Notes: generated by a model from the letters alone, not told the origin. Shown: positions 1 to 13,082, counted from the stretch's first letter. The stretch is 64,000 nt of DNA from Chinchilla lanigera (GCF_000276665.1 NW_004955404.1:29497838-29561837), one strand, 5' to 3'. Numbers and translations are program-made.

Positions 1-518
1 AATATATTTAAACACTAAAATCATAATATCTATTGTGTCTTTAAAATATTTTAATATAGATCAAGATGTAAAGAAATAATGTCTAAGGTAGTATTTGTAT
101 TTCATTCACTGATCCTTGATCCATTTCAACCATGTCTGAATTTAACCAGTGTTCTGGGTGCCTGAGAGAAATCCAGCCTCATCAGACTAACATCAGGCTA
201 AAAGCCATGATTTTTTAAGTGATCATACATTTCTAATGAGCTTCCCTTGAAGACTTCTCAAATGGATATTTGCCACATTTGTGGTTGTCTAGTGTTGTGA
301 ATACCTTACTGCATTGGGGAATTTCTCATATTATGAGGATTTTCTCCCGAGGGAACAGCCAGATACTCATTTTCCTTCTTCCTAGGCCCACACATATCAG
401 TTGAGTTTTGCAAACTCTCTCCCAACAGAGATTCATAACAGTACACTGTGAGAATACAGTTCCTGATTGCACAGGCAGAGTCTGTTTCTGGACAGACGGT
501 AGTGAGGCAGATGAGGTG

Positions 519-955
519 TGCTGTCTTAGTTATTTTCTCATTGCTGAGACAAAATACCCAATATCCATAGTTAAAGGAGGAAAGATTTGTTTAGCTCACA
601 GTTGGTAGAGGTTTCAGTTCATAATCAACTAGTTCCAAGGCAGGAAGTCCAGGGTGGTATGGCAGAGGGGCATCACAGAGGAGAAACAGTTTTTGTGTGG
701 CAGGCAGAAGTCAGGAAAGCAGTGAAGCAACAGCAGTGGCAACTAAATCTGACTTTATATTTTATTCAGGCTACCCGCCCTTTGAGCATAGCCACCTACA
801 CCCAAAGTGGGGCACTTTTAATCCTAGCATTACACAATTAATCCCAGCATCACACCCTAAATTCAGCCACCTCCACAATCCTTACCTACGACCTCATGAG
901 GCTTTGGTGGGTAGGGACATTTAGATACCTGCCATAACATATGACATCCAAACTA
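519..955 (-). mobile_element. MaLR-type LTR, minus orientation
   Basis: Read in reverse, it ends in the MaLR-like signature 'attttgtctcagcaatgag' preceded by an 'aatctttcctcc' polyadenylation-region stretch. The same signature recurs in six other places in this window, in both orientations. It is non-coding, and the family name is by resemblance only. Confidence 0.5.
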
Positions 956-1035
956 AAACCAGGCATCACATGAGAGCTTTACCCAGTTGTGGGCACAGTG
1001 GGGTCGAGGAGGGATCACTCTAAAGTAGATTTTAT

Positions 1036-1446
1036 ATTATGGTTTATACATTAATGTCCCCTCAAATCTCATGTGGTCATGGGACTTATTCAGAGGTGGC
1101 TGAATCTAGAATCTGTGGTGTGTGATTAGTAAATCAGTCCACTGACTGGTTTGGCATAGTTCTGGGTAGGATTCAGGATGTGAGCGCTATTCTCGTCCCA
1201 GGCAGGTAGCTTGCATGCAATATAAGTGACAGAAGGGGAGTTTTCCCTCCCTGCCTTGTTTCTTTTCTATTTTGTGGGTGCCATGAACTGTTCTCCTCTG
1301 CGATGGCTCTCTGCCAAGCCACCCTGCCTTGGAGCCAGCTGATCATGGATTAAAACCTCTACAAACTGTGAGCCAAATAAACCTTTCCTCCCTTGATTTT
1401 GGATGTCAGGTATTTTGTCTCAGCAACAAGAAAAGTGACTAACACA
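1036..1446 (+). mobile_element. MaLR-type LTR, plus orientation
   Basis: It runs from 'tatggtttatacattaatgt' through 'ctgtgagccaaataaacc' to 'gtcaggtattttgtctcagc' and 'gactaacaca'. This follows the order of a THE1/MST-like LTR. It stands head to head with the minus copy at 519-955. Confidence 0.6.
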
Positions 1447-1559
1447 CTTTGAATACTGTCATCACTCACACATCCTCTATGATCATATCCTTCTGGAGAG
1501 TCTGTGGACTTCCAGATATTCTTTAATAAATTCCTGATCCACTTACACCAGCTAAAATT

Positions 1560-2720
1560 AGTCTATTTTTTGAAATTAACACTTTGGATTTACCAAGCCA
1601 TTTTGGGAAAACTTCTTTTCCTTCACATTTTATTATGAGAAATTTTAATACATAGAAAAAAATATGCAGATTATAATGTTCTCATACATCTCCATGGCAC
1701 TTGTGAAAACTGACTTGTGGCCAATCCTGCCCTACCTAAATTTCCATTCATTCTCCATTCTCCCACAATATCAAATTATGTGTCATACATAAATATCATT
1801 GTATGTATCAATAACAAAAGATGATTCACTTTTTGGTATAAGCAAAATACTATTAGCATTCACTTCAAAAAGTAATAATGTCATTATATAATCAAATGAG
1901 TATTCAAATTTCTGAGTATTTTTGTAGGATTATTATATTTATTTTCTTTTTAAAAAGGACTTATAAATCTCTTTTAAAGGATCATCTTCCATTCTTTTTT
2001 ATTTCCTTGAAATTTTAGTTGGTTAACTCTTTGTCGTGTAGAATTTCTCAAAGTCTGTTGAGGGTAATTTAAAACATCTACCCTGGTTCTCCACAGGGTA
2101 GTTTAATATGTTGCCTGTATTCTCCAGTTCCTACAGACAGGCAGGTAACTTGGGCATTGATTAATTTCATATTTAATTTTTGATGGGGAAAACTGTCTTA
2201 TGATGAGTATTGCATTTTTCTATCAGGTGGCTTATAATTTTTAATTGTCTTTTGTGACAACAGGTATTGATGATCAATGACTAAATTTATTATTTCCTTA
2301 GTGGTTACACAATGGCGATCTTCGATTTCTATCATTCTTTATTTATTATTTAGAATACTTCTATGAAGAGAAACTTCCTCATATGTGATCTAATGATAAT
2401 TCATATTTTAAGAAAAACAGTATAAATCCCTCTTTATTCACTAGTTTTCCAGTATTGAATTTGTTCCCTAGTATCCTTCAGTACTGACCAATAAGAAAAT
2501 TTAACTTTCAACATTGCTTATACCATTGTTATAAATTCAAGAATGTAATCACATTTAGTGCATCTTAGTCAAATGCACTCATTATTCTTACTGATATTGA
2601 AATTGTCCCATGTTTTGTCAATGAGAGCTATTCAAGTTGGCTCTTGAATACTTTTAAAGTGGATTTTATCACAATGGCCGGTACAGCCTACAACACTTTC
2701 TTTTCCTTTTTTTGGTCATC
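1560..2720 (-). mobile_element. Ancient L1 fragments
   Basis: This is AT-rich sequence with several stretches matching old mammalian L1 in reverse. Examples are 'tagaatacttctatgaagag' near 2352, and the 'tcaagttggctcttgaatac' segment near 2630, which has a cousin at 45590. Boundaries are uncertain. Confidence 0.5.
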
Positions 2721-2779
2721 TGTAATTAAAAGTTGTTTTGCCTCTTCCTATATTTCTGATAGCATTCACTTTACTTTTA

Positions 2780-2916
2780 GGGAGAGGGGCATTGAGTTTT
2801 CACACTGAGCTACATCCTCATTCCTTTTTTAGTTTTTATTGTGAGATAGTGTCTCAGTCGTTGATTCATTGCAGGTTGGGCTCAAACTTGCAATTTTATG
2901 GGCTACCATGCCTGGT
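2780..2916 (-). mobile_element. B1-ID dimeric SINE, old, minus orientation
   Basis: Read in reverse, B1-like sequence ('ttgtgagatagtgtctcag', 'gggctcaaacttgcaat', 'taccatgcctgg') is joined to an ID-like part around 'cacactgagctacatcctc'. No target-site duplication remains. Confidence 0.65.
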
Positions 2917-4907
2917 TCAGCTCTCACTTGTCTAATTTTCTTAGCTAATACCACCACCACAATGTTAAAGAATAGTAGCAATAGTGAGGAACATTTCTGT
3001 TTTGCTAACTTTAATGGGAAAGCCTCTACTGTGTCCGCAGTAAGTAATGTACTGGCTTTTGACCCAAAGCATATATTGTAACATTTTACTGCCTATTCTT
3101 ATTTTAATGGAATGATGGGATATTTTCAAAACAAAAATGAATTTTGTCAAATTTGGCAATTTATATCACTCATCTTGACTGATAATTCTCTGTCCTTAAA
3201 TTTTTCTCACATATGGAACAAAACACCTCTCTTTGATACAGACTGATACTTGAAGAAATATATTGAACTTGTTCTATATTATTTTCTTTAAAATCCAAGT
3301 TAAATATTAGGAAAGGTTTAAAATATATTACAACATATACATACTGAAAATTAGAAAATTACAGAAAGGAATTATTTTGGAAGATTTTGTGAAGAAGATA
3401 TGAAAATGTACTTATAGGAAGATATTGTTGAAATGAAAGTAAATGATACTATAGCTTTGGTGAGATTTGTCTGTATAGAGAAAAGTCATTTCTGGGCATA
3501 AAATAACCTTGCACATGGTAGTAGTTTACTATAACTAAAGGAAATTGAGTATGACTAACCTGTTTTACTTTCCTCTCCGACTCTCTGTTTAAGTAACTTT
3601 CATGTCCATGTAACTATACCTGGTCTGTAACAGTAAAGACATGGCCCATCTACTTCTTCTTAAAGTTAATAGATAGCAATAACTGGTTGATTAGGCTCTC
3701 TGAGTTTCACCTTTTTAATCTACCTTACAGAAAATATCATTGAATATCCATTCCAGAATTTAAATTAAAAAAAAGCAAGTAAAAAAGATACCATACAAAT
3801 TCTCAATTAAAATTGGGAAGCTTTGGGTAATTATGCAACATGTGTTTTTCTTTGATTTGTACATTAAGAACTATTGTTCTACATTTATGAAAACAACATT
3901 TCTTGCCTTTTGGCACATTTAATCAAAATACTGAGGTATTAGAATATAGCTAGAGCCAGAGGCTTCTCTGTGTTAGAAAATTGCCACTAGATTATGCATG
4001 TTCATTTATCTATCCTCATTTGATCCATTTAAATATTTGATTTACCTCTGCCCCTTTCCCTGAAGCAGTACAAGTTGGGTAGGTGATTTTTTAATTTAAG
4101 TAAAAAGAGAAAGGGCTTGCCACACATTGCCCCTTGTTTTTACTTATAAGATGTGCTTGCTTAATAAAGGAGAAGTGCTAGCAGAGATGACAAGGTCAAA
4201 CTGCCGCAGTTTGACCAAGTCGGAACTGCAGGAGGAAGGTGTGAAAAGGTGGATGAATGAATAAACTGGATGAACAATTTGGGGTGAGTGCTTCGGGGAT
4301 ACCACCTGCTAAACACTGGAGCCCATAGAAGCATTCCTCATGTGATGAGTAAGAAAGGGGAACTGTGGAGAAGAATTAAGAATAGTAGATGAGTCCACTG
4401 GATGGAGACAGTTAACGCAGGGAATACACTAAAGTTACCAAACTGAGGACAACTGTCTTGTTAGCACTTAATTAGGATGATAGGTATATCCCTGGTACCC
4501 TATCAGGCCTCTTTCTTACTTTTAAATTGTAAGAGTTGGGTTATTAGGCATGGTCTCTTTAATTACCTTTATAGTCACTTGTCCAATAAAACTGATAAGA
4601 GTCATAGTGTCCTTCAGACTCAAAACATTAACTCCACCAGCGATGCAAATGAGTAAGAGAGAGTGGACCCTGTTCCCCTCTAATAGGGCATTTCAACCAG
4701 CCCCCTCATCAGCTCGACAGCCAGCTTATTGCTGTGAGCCCTGAACATCGGTAACAATTACATGAATACCAGGAAGGAAGACTTTACTTTTTGCCTCTTG
4801 TGCCCATTAGAAAGCCCAGTATCACCCAATCCATGTGTAAATTACTCAGAAGACTTCTGGGAGAAGAATGCCTGTCTAGACCTGGATTCAGTATCCGAAG
4901 TATAGTT
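2917..4907. other. No gene or repeat recognised
   Basis: This is AT-rich unique-looking sequence. Apart from the inverted repeat at 4194 nothing is recognised, and open frames are short and random-looking. Confidence 0.6.
4194..4216. repeat. 10-bp perfect inverted repeat, 3-bp loop
   Basis: 'ggtcaaactg' and 'cagtttgacc' are separated by 'ccg'. AGGTCA and TGACC half-site-like sequences lie in the arms. Confidence 0.85.
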
Positions 4908-4998
4908 CTGTCTCCCGCTTCCTCTCCCTCTCCTTCTCCCTCTTCCTCTCCTCTGCTCTCTCTCTCTCTAGATATAGATATAGATGATACTGATATAG
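4908..4998 (+). repeat. Pyrimidine tract followed by a (GATATA)n-like run
   Basis: 'tctcccgcttcctctccctc' and (TC)n to about 4969, then 'gatatagatatagatgat'. This is a simple-sequence tract. Confidence 0.85.
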
Positions 4999-7180
4999 GT
5001 AGAGATGTAAACTATATGTATGTTTTAAATCAAAGTCATCAATTCTTTTGGCAATCAGCACTGTGGGCTTTTATTAGTTCTGAAACCTAGATTCGGAAAA
5101 GATCTGATTGAATCATCTACATTAACTCTCATTCCAGAGCAAGTGCTCATTCCGTGTAAAATGGAAGATAATTTATGCTCAAACAAAAGAGGGAGTCTGT
5201 CCACTTCTGTCAACATTACTTCTGTGGTTTTACTTTGAATTTAAATGAGTCATGAATACTATAAGCATCAAGCTGGCTGTAAGATGTTACAGGGAATTGA
5301 AGACATAATTCCATACCTCAAGAAGTCAACCATGGAGTGACAGAGGCAGGGCAAAGGTAGGAATTTAGATTTGACCTGTTGCATAAAAGATTTGTCACCC
5401 CTGGTGCTGACTTCTCTTGCAGAACTGCACTGTCCGTCTTGTGGCTAGGCTCCTAGCTTCAACTTTTCACCACCGCTGTATCTACCAACCCTCATCCTAT
5501 TGTAACTCTAAGTCATACAATTCACACTTGCTTTTGAAAGCAAAAGATACTCAGGGACCCTCGTAGCCTGAAAGTAAGAAGTGTAACAGTAGATTTAGGT
5601 ATGCTAACTGATCTAAAATCTCAAATTTTAGAAGGCCTAGTGGCTGGGAAGAGGCTTATGTTCAAATCCTGGGTTCCACAGGTCACAAGAACTCACTTGC
5701 ATCTATAGGAGCACCGAGACCAGCACCCACTCCCAGAACAACTGTACGACTCAGCATCCTTACCAAAATGTAGAAGTTATCTTCCCTCATCCCGGACTAG
5801 ACAAGTGAAGAGACTTTAACAAAAGGAATAATTACCCAGCAGAGGGCAGGGTTAAAGGAATAAACAGGGCAATAATTAGCAACAAAAGGAAGTCATTACT
5901 ATTACTTTGGTTAAAGAAGAAAAAGGAGGAAGAAATGTTATCAGCATAAAATGAAAATTGGAGTCACTAAAGAGAATCTTCCAGGCAAGGCTTGTATTTC
6001 AGCTACTCCCAAAAATGTGGCACCAAAGCAGGGAGGGAGTGGAGATGAAATCCCTGATTGTCTCTCCTCCTGCCCTTTGATCTCCTGCCAGGGTTCCTCA
6101 TTGGCTAATCTCAATCAGAACCCAGAAAAGGAGCAGGTTCCAGGGATCAGCCTCCTGGGGCACAAAGCAGGGCAGACAAGAAAATAGACTGGGGCATGGA
6201 AAGGGGCAGATAAGAACCACCCAAACCACCAAGAATGAGCAAACCAACAAGCAGGCCATATCTGTATGTAAAGGCTCCCTAGCTGTCTTCCCCAAACTGC
6301 TAGAGACTTCTGAGAGAAATACATATTTCCTTCAGTTTTCTTTAGAAAATATATAATGCTATTCTAAATGGTTCTGGCCTGTACATGCTCAGAGAAAATG
6401 GCCACAAAATGTGAACCAACAATCCTGAAGATTTGGGTCAGGACCCGCAGAAACAGAGCTAGCCAAACAATGCAGACCATCAACGGCTGAATGTGGAGAC
6501 CAGAGGCTTTGGGAACACTCACTAACCAAGCAACTGGATAAAATCATTGGTCCAACGCAATGTAGTGTTCTCCTGAAACCCAGGACAATCATTTTTTATC
6601 TTTTCCTGGTTTCCAAACTTATCATTTCTCCTTCCACCTAGATCCCCCATACGATCATGCGAACATACAGTCCCCTACTTAGGCCCATTCTCAACTGAAA
6701 CATCAAGCACCAGTCAAAAACTCTTTTTTCTTTATGTCTTCCTTATATCTGCTAATGGACATGGTAACACTGCACCTAACAGACTTACTGTCATATCATT
6801 TTTATTGCTCCCTCTCCTCTGACATCTGGAGCCCGACACCTCAAAGAGCAAATGCCCTTCCATGAGCACCCAGGAAAAGTAACCACGTCACTGACCTTCA
6901 CACATCTCACTGTCCTTCCACCTGGTTTACCCCAGGGCCATAGAAGCAGAACTGAACAGTTACCTCCTGTATCTAACTAGCTCTCACATTCCATACATTC
7001 TACACAAACAAATTTCTAATTTAAAGTAATTTTAAAGAATTTTCCCGAATTCCTTTTTCTGTATTTCATGTCAAGGGCAAAGTTGATAGAAAGTTATTGC
7101 TCAAATTAAAATGATTTTGCTCTTCAAGCTTCTCTCCTCGAGGCAGTTGCAATAAGGGCACCAGAGCTGTTCGCCTCGGC
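4999..7180. other. No gene recognised; probably old unassigned repeats
   Basis: Parts of 5940-6640 have the feel of an old interspersed repeat (stretches such as 'aaaaatgtggcaccaaagca'), but I cannot assign a family. No coding signal was seen. Confidence 0.5.
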
Positions 7181-7333
7181 CAGTGCTTCTCAGTCTGGAT
7201 GACCAGTGGCACCACCTGAGCTGGGTCCGGCCCTTCCAAGTCCTGGATGAACGGTGCCGGCAAAAACATTTTTAAGAGCTCATCAGACCCCACCCACGTT
7301 ATTCCAATGCATATTCAAGGTCAGACACTACTG
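7181..7333 (+). mobile_element. MER5-like hAT element
   Basis: It starts 'cagtgcttctcagtctgg' and ends 'aggtcagacactactg', with 'cagaccccaccca' between, as in MER5 elements. No 8-bp duplication is preserved. Confidence 0.58.
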
Positions 7334-7827
7334 CTACAGGCTGAGTATCTCCATCCTTTTTTGCAAAGGCAAGATAAATTATAAGATTGCAAAAGATGGG
7401 GAGAGGATGAAGAAGTAGAGGGAGGGAGAAAGTAAGGGCAGGGAAATGGGGAAAAAAAGAGAGAATGAGCTGTTATGTACCTGTACTAACTCCCCACAAT
7501 GAATGTAATCATTATGTACTACAAATATGTACTAATGAAAAAAGGATGCACGAGAGTTTTGTGACTTGCGCTGCGCTTGGCATGTGGTAGGTACTCAACT
7601 GAGCTGCTTCCCTGTGCCTCTGCATCCTTCCAGATTGCCCTCTAAAGACTGCCCTGGGGTTTTAAAGTTTCTCAAGAATAAGCCATTTTTTTTTTTATAG
7701 GAAACAATTATATTAGCTAATAACACTCACACAAGATCCAACCACTGGAAAGAAAAATTCTTTAGCAGTAAGAGAGAGCCTGACAGAAAGAACAAGGAGA
7801 AAGTTTTTTGTAAAAACAAGAGATAGC

Positions 7828-7926
7828 GGGGCTGGGGATTTAGCTCAGCAGCACAGCACCTTCCTGGCAAACATGAGGTCATGAGTTCAATTCCTGGTAC
7901 CAGAAAAAAAAAAAAAAAAAAAAAAA
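7828..7926 (+). mobile_element. ID-type tRNA-derived SINE, young copy
   Basis: The element runs from 'ggggctggggatttagctc' to a run of about 23 A. It has a pol III A box (tagctcagcagc) and B box (agttcaattcc). A perfect 12-bp target-site duplication 'acaagagatagc' flanks it at 7816-7827 and 7928-7939. The intact A tail and duplication mark a recent retrotransposition. Confidence 0.95.
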
Positions 7927-8169
7927 GACAAGAGATAGCTTCCAAAAATCAAGTTGGTTCAATTTGGATCCTTAACTCATCGTCAATCACTTCAAAGGAG
8001 CCAAAACTGTTTATCACACATAGAAATATTTCCTTGGTGGTCAGTTGCTTCTCAAAGGTTCTTCCTTCACTGAATCAGAAACGATCATTAATGGAAGCAT
8101 TTTAAAATTGCCATTTAAGAAATATCAGAAAACTGTTTTCTATATCTTTTCCACCTGTCTGGTAAAGCC

Positions 8170-8420
8170 ACTGTCGTCCCTTAGAGGTCAGGTCAAACTC
8201 ATTTCTTACAATAAATCTTCCTAGGTCTTCTAAAGTAGAATTCTCTCTTCCTCTACTCTTGCAGTTTTTTCATTTATAAGCACAATATGACTTACTTCTG
8301 GAGATATGTATGTGTGTGATTGTTTCTAATTAACCATGATCCTAGAAAGCAGAGGCAAGAGTTATTCATCTGTGTGCCAGCCACTCCATCTGGAATAATA
8401 TCTGACGCATAGGAGGGCTG
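8170..8420 (+). mobile_element. L2 LINE fragment
   Basis: 'aggtcaggtcaaactcattt' and 'gatcctagaaagcagaggca' fit the L2 3' end. It is strongly diverged. Confidence 0.42.
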
Positions 8421-9204
8421 CATAATTGCTACGGAGCTTAAGAGTGTGATGATATTTATTTTACATACTGTTCTTTATTGGACATATGCGTTCCTAAAAA
8501 ACCATTGTATGTGTAATATCTTGTAATATTAACCACAGGACATATAGTAAATATGGGTTTAAGTGCACGACACTCATCACAGAAACATTAAAACAAGGTA
8601 GGAACCTGGTAAAGACAGTACCACAGTCTTACACATGTGAAGTACTTTAGAAATTATTACTACAATAAATATGGCACTTTACTGGAAAAAGTCCCAAAGT
8701 TTGCCTACAGAAATGGGTGACTGTGAGTCCTTGTGAAGTGGTGGAAGGAGGGTTTTCTGAAACAGGAGGAAATGTAGTAAATAGCAAATGTGGAGAGGAC
8801 TGGCTCATAACACAACCAAGGTCCTAAGAGCCAGTAGACTTGTGAGGGGTGTGGGGTGAATTTTGTATATTCTTGTGCTGCTAGACCCAGCTGGCTGCAG
8901 TTTTCCATGTTTATCTAGTTCTTCTGAGGATGAAATTGCATATAAACAAATGTGAACTTCACATCAGGCTCAGATTATTCTCTGTCAATTGTTTTGGATC
9001 AAATTCAGATACTCAGAACTAAGTGTTATAGCAGAATGGACTTGCCCTACTGTATAAATGGTGTGAAATAGTCTGGTTTAGGATTCAAAAATAAGCAGAA
9101 AACTTTACATCAAAACACATTCTTTAGTGCTTGCAAAGAAAGCTAAAGTAAAATGATAGCATGAGATTTCAAGCCAAAACTGGTCTATGATTTCTTTTTA
9201 GGAC

Positions 9205-9300
9205 ATAATTAATGTTGGCAAATCACTTAGGCTTGCTCCATTTATCTTTTACATTCTCTAAAATGGGGACAACATATTGTGTCTTTCCCAGACAGGTGCA
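9205..9300 (+). mobile_element. Possible MIR fragment
   Basis: 'ggcaaatcacttaggcttgc' then 'ctctaaaatggggacaacat' resembles the MIR core. Confidence 0.35.
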
Positions 9301-9760
9301 GTGTGAAAGCCTTCCACAGACCACTGAAGATGAAAGTCATTCTGATAAGCTCTAAGAAATGGGCTTCTTTAAACTTCATAACAGAGTTCTATTCTTTGCA
9401 TATCAAAGCTGAGCTATGTCAACATATCTGTTTGTAGTGTCTATAAAAAGCTTAATAGTTGAGGAAAGTCAACATTTCTATATAAAGTACACAGGTCCAG
9501 TGGTACATGATTCAAAGACAAATCACTTCTAGTTAATTTGTTCATGTCCAGGAATAGCCGGCTGTTTATTCAATGCAATCCCCAGCTTGCTCCTGTGGCC
9601 ACAATAAAACAAACAGGAAGGAACGTGGCACTGCATGTGGCTGGCAATATGTTTATTTAACACTTTCTCCCACCTTGGGTTTCTACTGCTTCTGACTCTG
9701 TTTTTTTAGCGTATATTGAAAATTAATGTGGTTGACAGAAAAACAAATAATTAAATGATA
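9300..9760. other. Repeat-poor island, candidate regulatory sequence
   Basis: No transposon match was seen. The island contains 'ccacaataaaacaaacagg', with SOX/FOX-like ACAAT and AAACAAAC cores, near 9598-9617. No open frame is worth calling. Conservation cannot be tested here. Confidence 0.3.
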
Positions 9761-10329
9761 AATACATTAAAAAGGTGATTTAAGGAAAGACACAAAATAT
9801 AATGCTAAAAACATCTATAGCCAGGAAAGCTAATAAGCAAATGGTCTGAAACACACATCAAGTAAGCCTTCTGCACTCTACTTGCTTCTCTGAACTAAAA
9901 CCTGGCTCACTGCTGCAACTTCCCTTCCCGCATCAGTCCCTAACCATGACACTGATTTTTCTTCCTGTGTTTCTTACTGCAAGACCTGGATGTCAGAGAG
10001 CCAGCTCTGTTCTCTGTTGAAGTGGTATTTCCTCTGTTCATGTAAGTCATCCTGATCCTTTGAGAGAAATGAAATGGGGGAGGAAAGATAGCAGCCTCTT
10101 TCCCTCTTCATCCTTGTCTTCCACTGGCCCTCCTGACACTAATTCCATAGTTAAGACTATGGAGTCCCAAATAGTCCTGCTTTTCTACATTTCCACGGTG
10201 CAAAGGAATTTGAACAAGCAGGTGGGTCATCCATTTATTCTGTTGCCTCAGAGTCCCAGTCTCCTTGATTTCAAAGACACTCAACTGAATTCCCACCCTT
10301 AGTCCCCAAACCTCAACTCAAACCACTTC

Positions 10330-10790
10330 TACAAGATTAAACTCTTTGTTAATTTTTAAGGCCATTGCTGCAAATGACCACAAACTAAAAGCTTTTTTCT
10401 CACATAGCTCTAGAGGCCAGAAGCCAAAATCAGTTTCACTTGCTTTTTTTTTCTTTTTAGCACTTTGTGGCCTATGCAAACCAATAGATAGATAAATAGA
10501 AGATGATAATAGATGATAGACAGGTAGATAGATGGATAGATAGATACATCGATAGAAAATCTTTCTCTGAAGTCTTCACTCAACCTATCAAGTCTCTCTC
10601 TCTCTGCTTCCTTCTTGTAAAGGCACCTGTGCGTTGCATTTTGGACCACCTAGACAACCCAGGATAATGTTTCCGTTTCAAGATTTTGAATTTACTCACA
10701 TCTGCAAAGATTCAGTTTCCACATAAGGTAGCATTCACAACATGTAGGAATTCGGATGTGGGCAGTCCTTAGGGATCATTTTTCAGATCA
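10330..10790 (-). mobile_element. MLT1-like LTR, minus orientation
   Basis: Reverse MLT1 landmarks are 'caaatgaccacaaactaaaa', 'ctctagaggccagaagcc', then 'cccaggataatg' and 'cacatctgcaaagattcagt'. A GATA repeat has grown inside it. Confidence 0.55.
10483..10555 (+). repeat. Imperfect GATA microsatellite
   Basis: 'gata' units are interrupted by 'aaata', 'gatgat' and 'caggta' variants. It lies inside an MLT1-like LTR. Confidence 0.9.
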
Positions 10791-10879
10791 CCACAAGCTC
10801 CAGTATTCTAATTTCTGACCTTAAGCTTTCTTGGACACCTTCATTAACTCCCTGTATTTTCTCACTTTCCATCATTCCC

Positions 10880-11140
10880 TTTTTTGAGTCTTTCCTAAAT
10901 ATCCCTAAAATCAAGCATCTTTTCAGGCCACAATGCCTTTACCCACTGCTGGTCATTTAGTCTGGAATGTTCTCTGGCTTCTTTGTCAGACTACCTCTTT
11001 CTCATATGTTAAAGCTTCACATCAGGTTTATCTTCTCCAGAAAACAAGCCCTACCACAACCTACACACACACGCCCATCTCTGGATCCCAGACAGAACCA
11101 CATAGTGTACGTGTGTTTATCTTAGCTCTTACCACTTTTA
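10880..11140 (+). mobile_element. L2 LINE fragment
   Basis: 'gcctttacccactgctggtc' with 'ctggaatgttctctggcttc' matches the L2 region just upstream of its 3' UTR. Confidence 0.5.
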
Positions 11141-13082
11141 AAAAAAGCTTTAAAAAACAGTATACCTATTTCTAATCATAAAAATTTTAAAAAAAGAACA
11201 TAAAACATAAAATACAAAGAAAAAAGAAGACATTGCAAAATCACCCAAATTTTCCTAAATATAGATAACCATACTAATCTGCATTATAGAAGCAGTTTCT
11301 GTAAGAGGTATGTGGGTGAGAATCACATAGTGGGTTAAAGTTTGCACTGGCTAGATAATTTCTGGGACACTACTGATAAAATATTATATGATCTTAAAAT
11401 AAATACTGTATCACATTTAACCTATTTGACTAGTTACATCTAGTGTTTTATAAAATACATTCTTAAAAATGAAAGTCACCAGAATCACTGTTTCACCTTC
11501 CTTTGAAATTTTCCCACAGCACACAGAAAGATCCTGTCCTGTTGGCTCTATGTATGAGCATATTTGCTATGAATATCTATGAAGTTATGTATAACCTAAG
11601 ATATACTGAAGAAATGAACAGACCTTGAACTACTCATGAGTTACTATTTAGCACAATGCAGGTAAGGTTGTAAGTTAAGGATATTCACATTTTCAACACA
11701 TTATCTCCATAGTCACAACAGGAAGAGGAAATGAGAATATGGATGGCTGTGCAGGAAGGTTATGAAAAGGCTCAGAGGAAACTCATGTTACATGGAGTCG
11801 CCATGTCATCACAACATGGTCACATGGTTCAGCCTAAATACAACAGAGGCTAGGAAGCTAGTCTTCCTGAGAGCCCAGGGAGAAGGAATGAAGATTGGAA
11901 AGTAACTGTCTGTCATAATATTTTCAGTCTGTTTAATTGTCCTCATATACGGTACAAGTAACATAGTCAGCTCCTGATTTCCCATTTTATAAGAAGCATG
12001 ATGTGAAGTAAGGAGGCTCTAAGATTAATTTGACAAAAAGCTCAAGCTTAACAGAAATTATTTATTAATTCCATTCTTATTCCTGATGTAATCTCGTGGC
12101 AACTGATAATAGGTACCAAAATCATTATGCACTGTAGTAAAATAAGAAAATATTTTAAAATTTTTAAATTATAATTGTGCTTCTTTAACAGTTACCTTCA
12201 ACTGAATGCATTAGTGGCTACCTTCAACTTATGAATCAATAACAGAACAGAGAGCATTTCTGAGCTAGTAACACTTCAGAAAAAATATATCTTTAAAGTC
12301 TCTGTTATAAATTTTTTCTTAATGAAGCTTTATAACACCAATTATTTCATGCAAGTAGCTGGTCATTTAGCGATCATTACTGCTTGCTTTATTCATATTG
12401 GTCAGTGAAATGTCCTGAAGCAGCTTACTTCCTGGGTAATAAAAAATTATAGATTTAGACTGTAATTTAATATTAAGTTTGTCTTTTAAGACATGTGTCA
12501 GGGAGGCAACTTCATTTTCTTTTACTATACTGTGGGAATGAACTGATGCTCCTCCAAAATGACTTGAGGCAAAAGACATTAATGGCTCTTCTATTCTCAG
12601 AAGAAAGTAGAGAGCCACATGAATACCACATGAGACTAGCCGGTCATTTCCTGAGACTCCGGTTCGGATTCGTAAGTAATAACATGGGAAATCACTGTAT
12701 TTCTTCATGTATTGGGTATGGTAGGGAAATTTGTCTCATAAAGTATTTTGGTTTTGTCTACCATCTTTGAGTAGGTGCTTTCCTACCTGAAAGGCATGAA
12801 GTCCTGCATTCCACTTACAGAAGATCACTTGCTATATGGTCATCCACTCCCTATTTCTAACATACACAGAAGCTTATTCTGTGCTTCCTAAGCAAAGTTA
12901 GAAGTTCTATATTCATTCTTAAAATCTTATACCTTTCAAGTCTTATAGCCTACAGCAATAATAGCCTCTATAAATAATTTAAATATATAGTAATCATATA
13001 GTATAATAATTTTGTCTATAGTAATGATAAAATAATTATGTAATACTTTCAAATGTTATAACTATTCTTCCAAAAATTCTTC
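11141..13082. other. No gene recognised; island at 12340-12720
   Basis: This is mostly AT-rich unique sequence. The segment 12340-12720 is repeat-free and open on both strands (113 and 91 codons), but neither product resembles a known protein. Confidence 0.5.

Noticed and set aside
12367..12770. 113-codon minus and 91-codon plus open frames as genes
   Set aside because: There is no recognisable family, no splice signals chosen by homology, and both frames cannot easily be coding. Kept only as a non-coding island to test.
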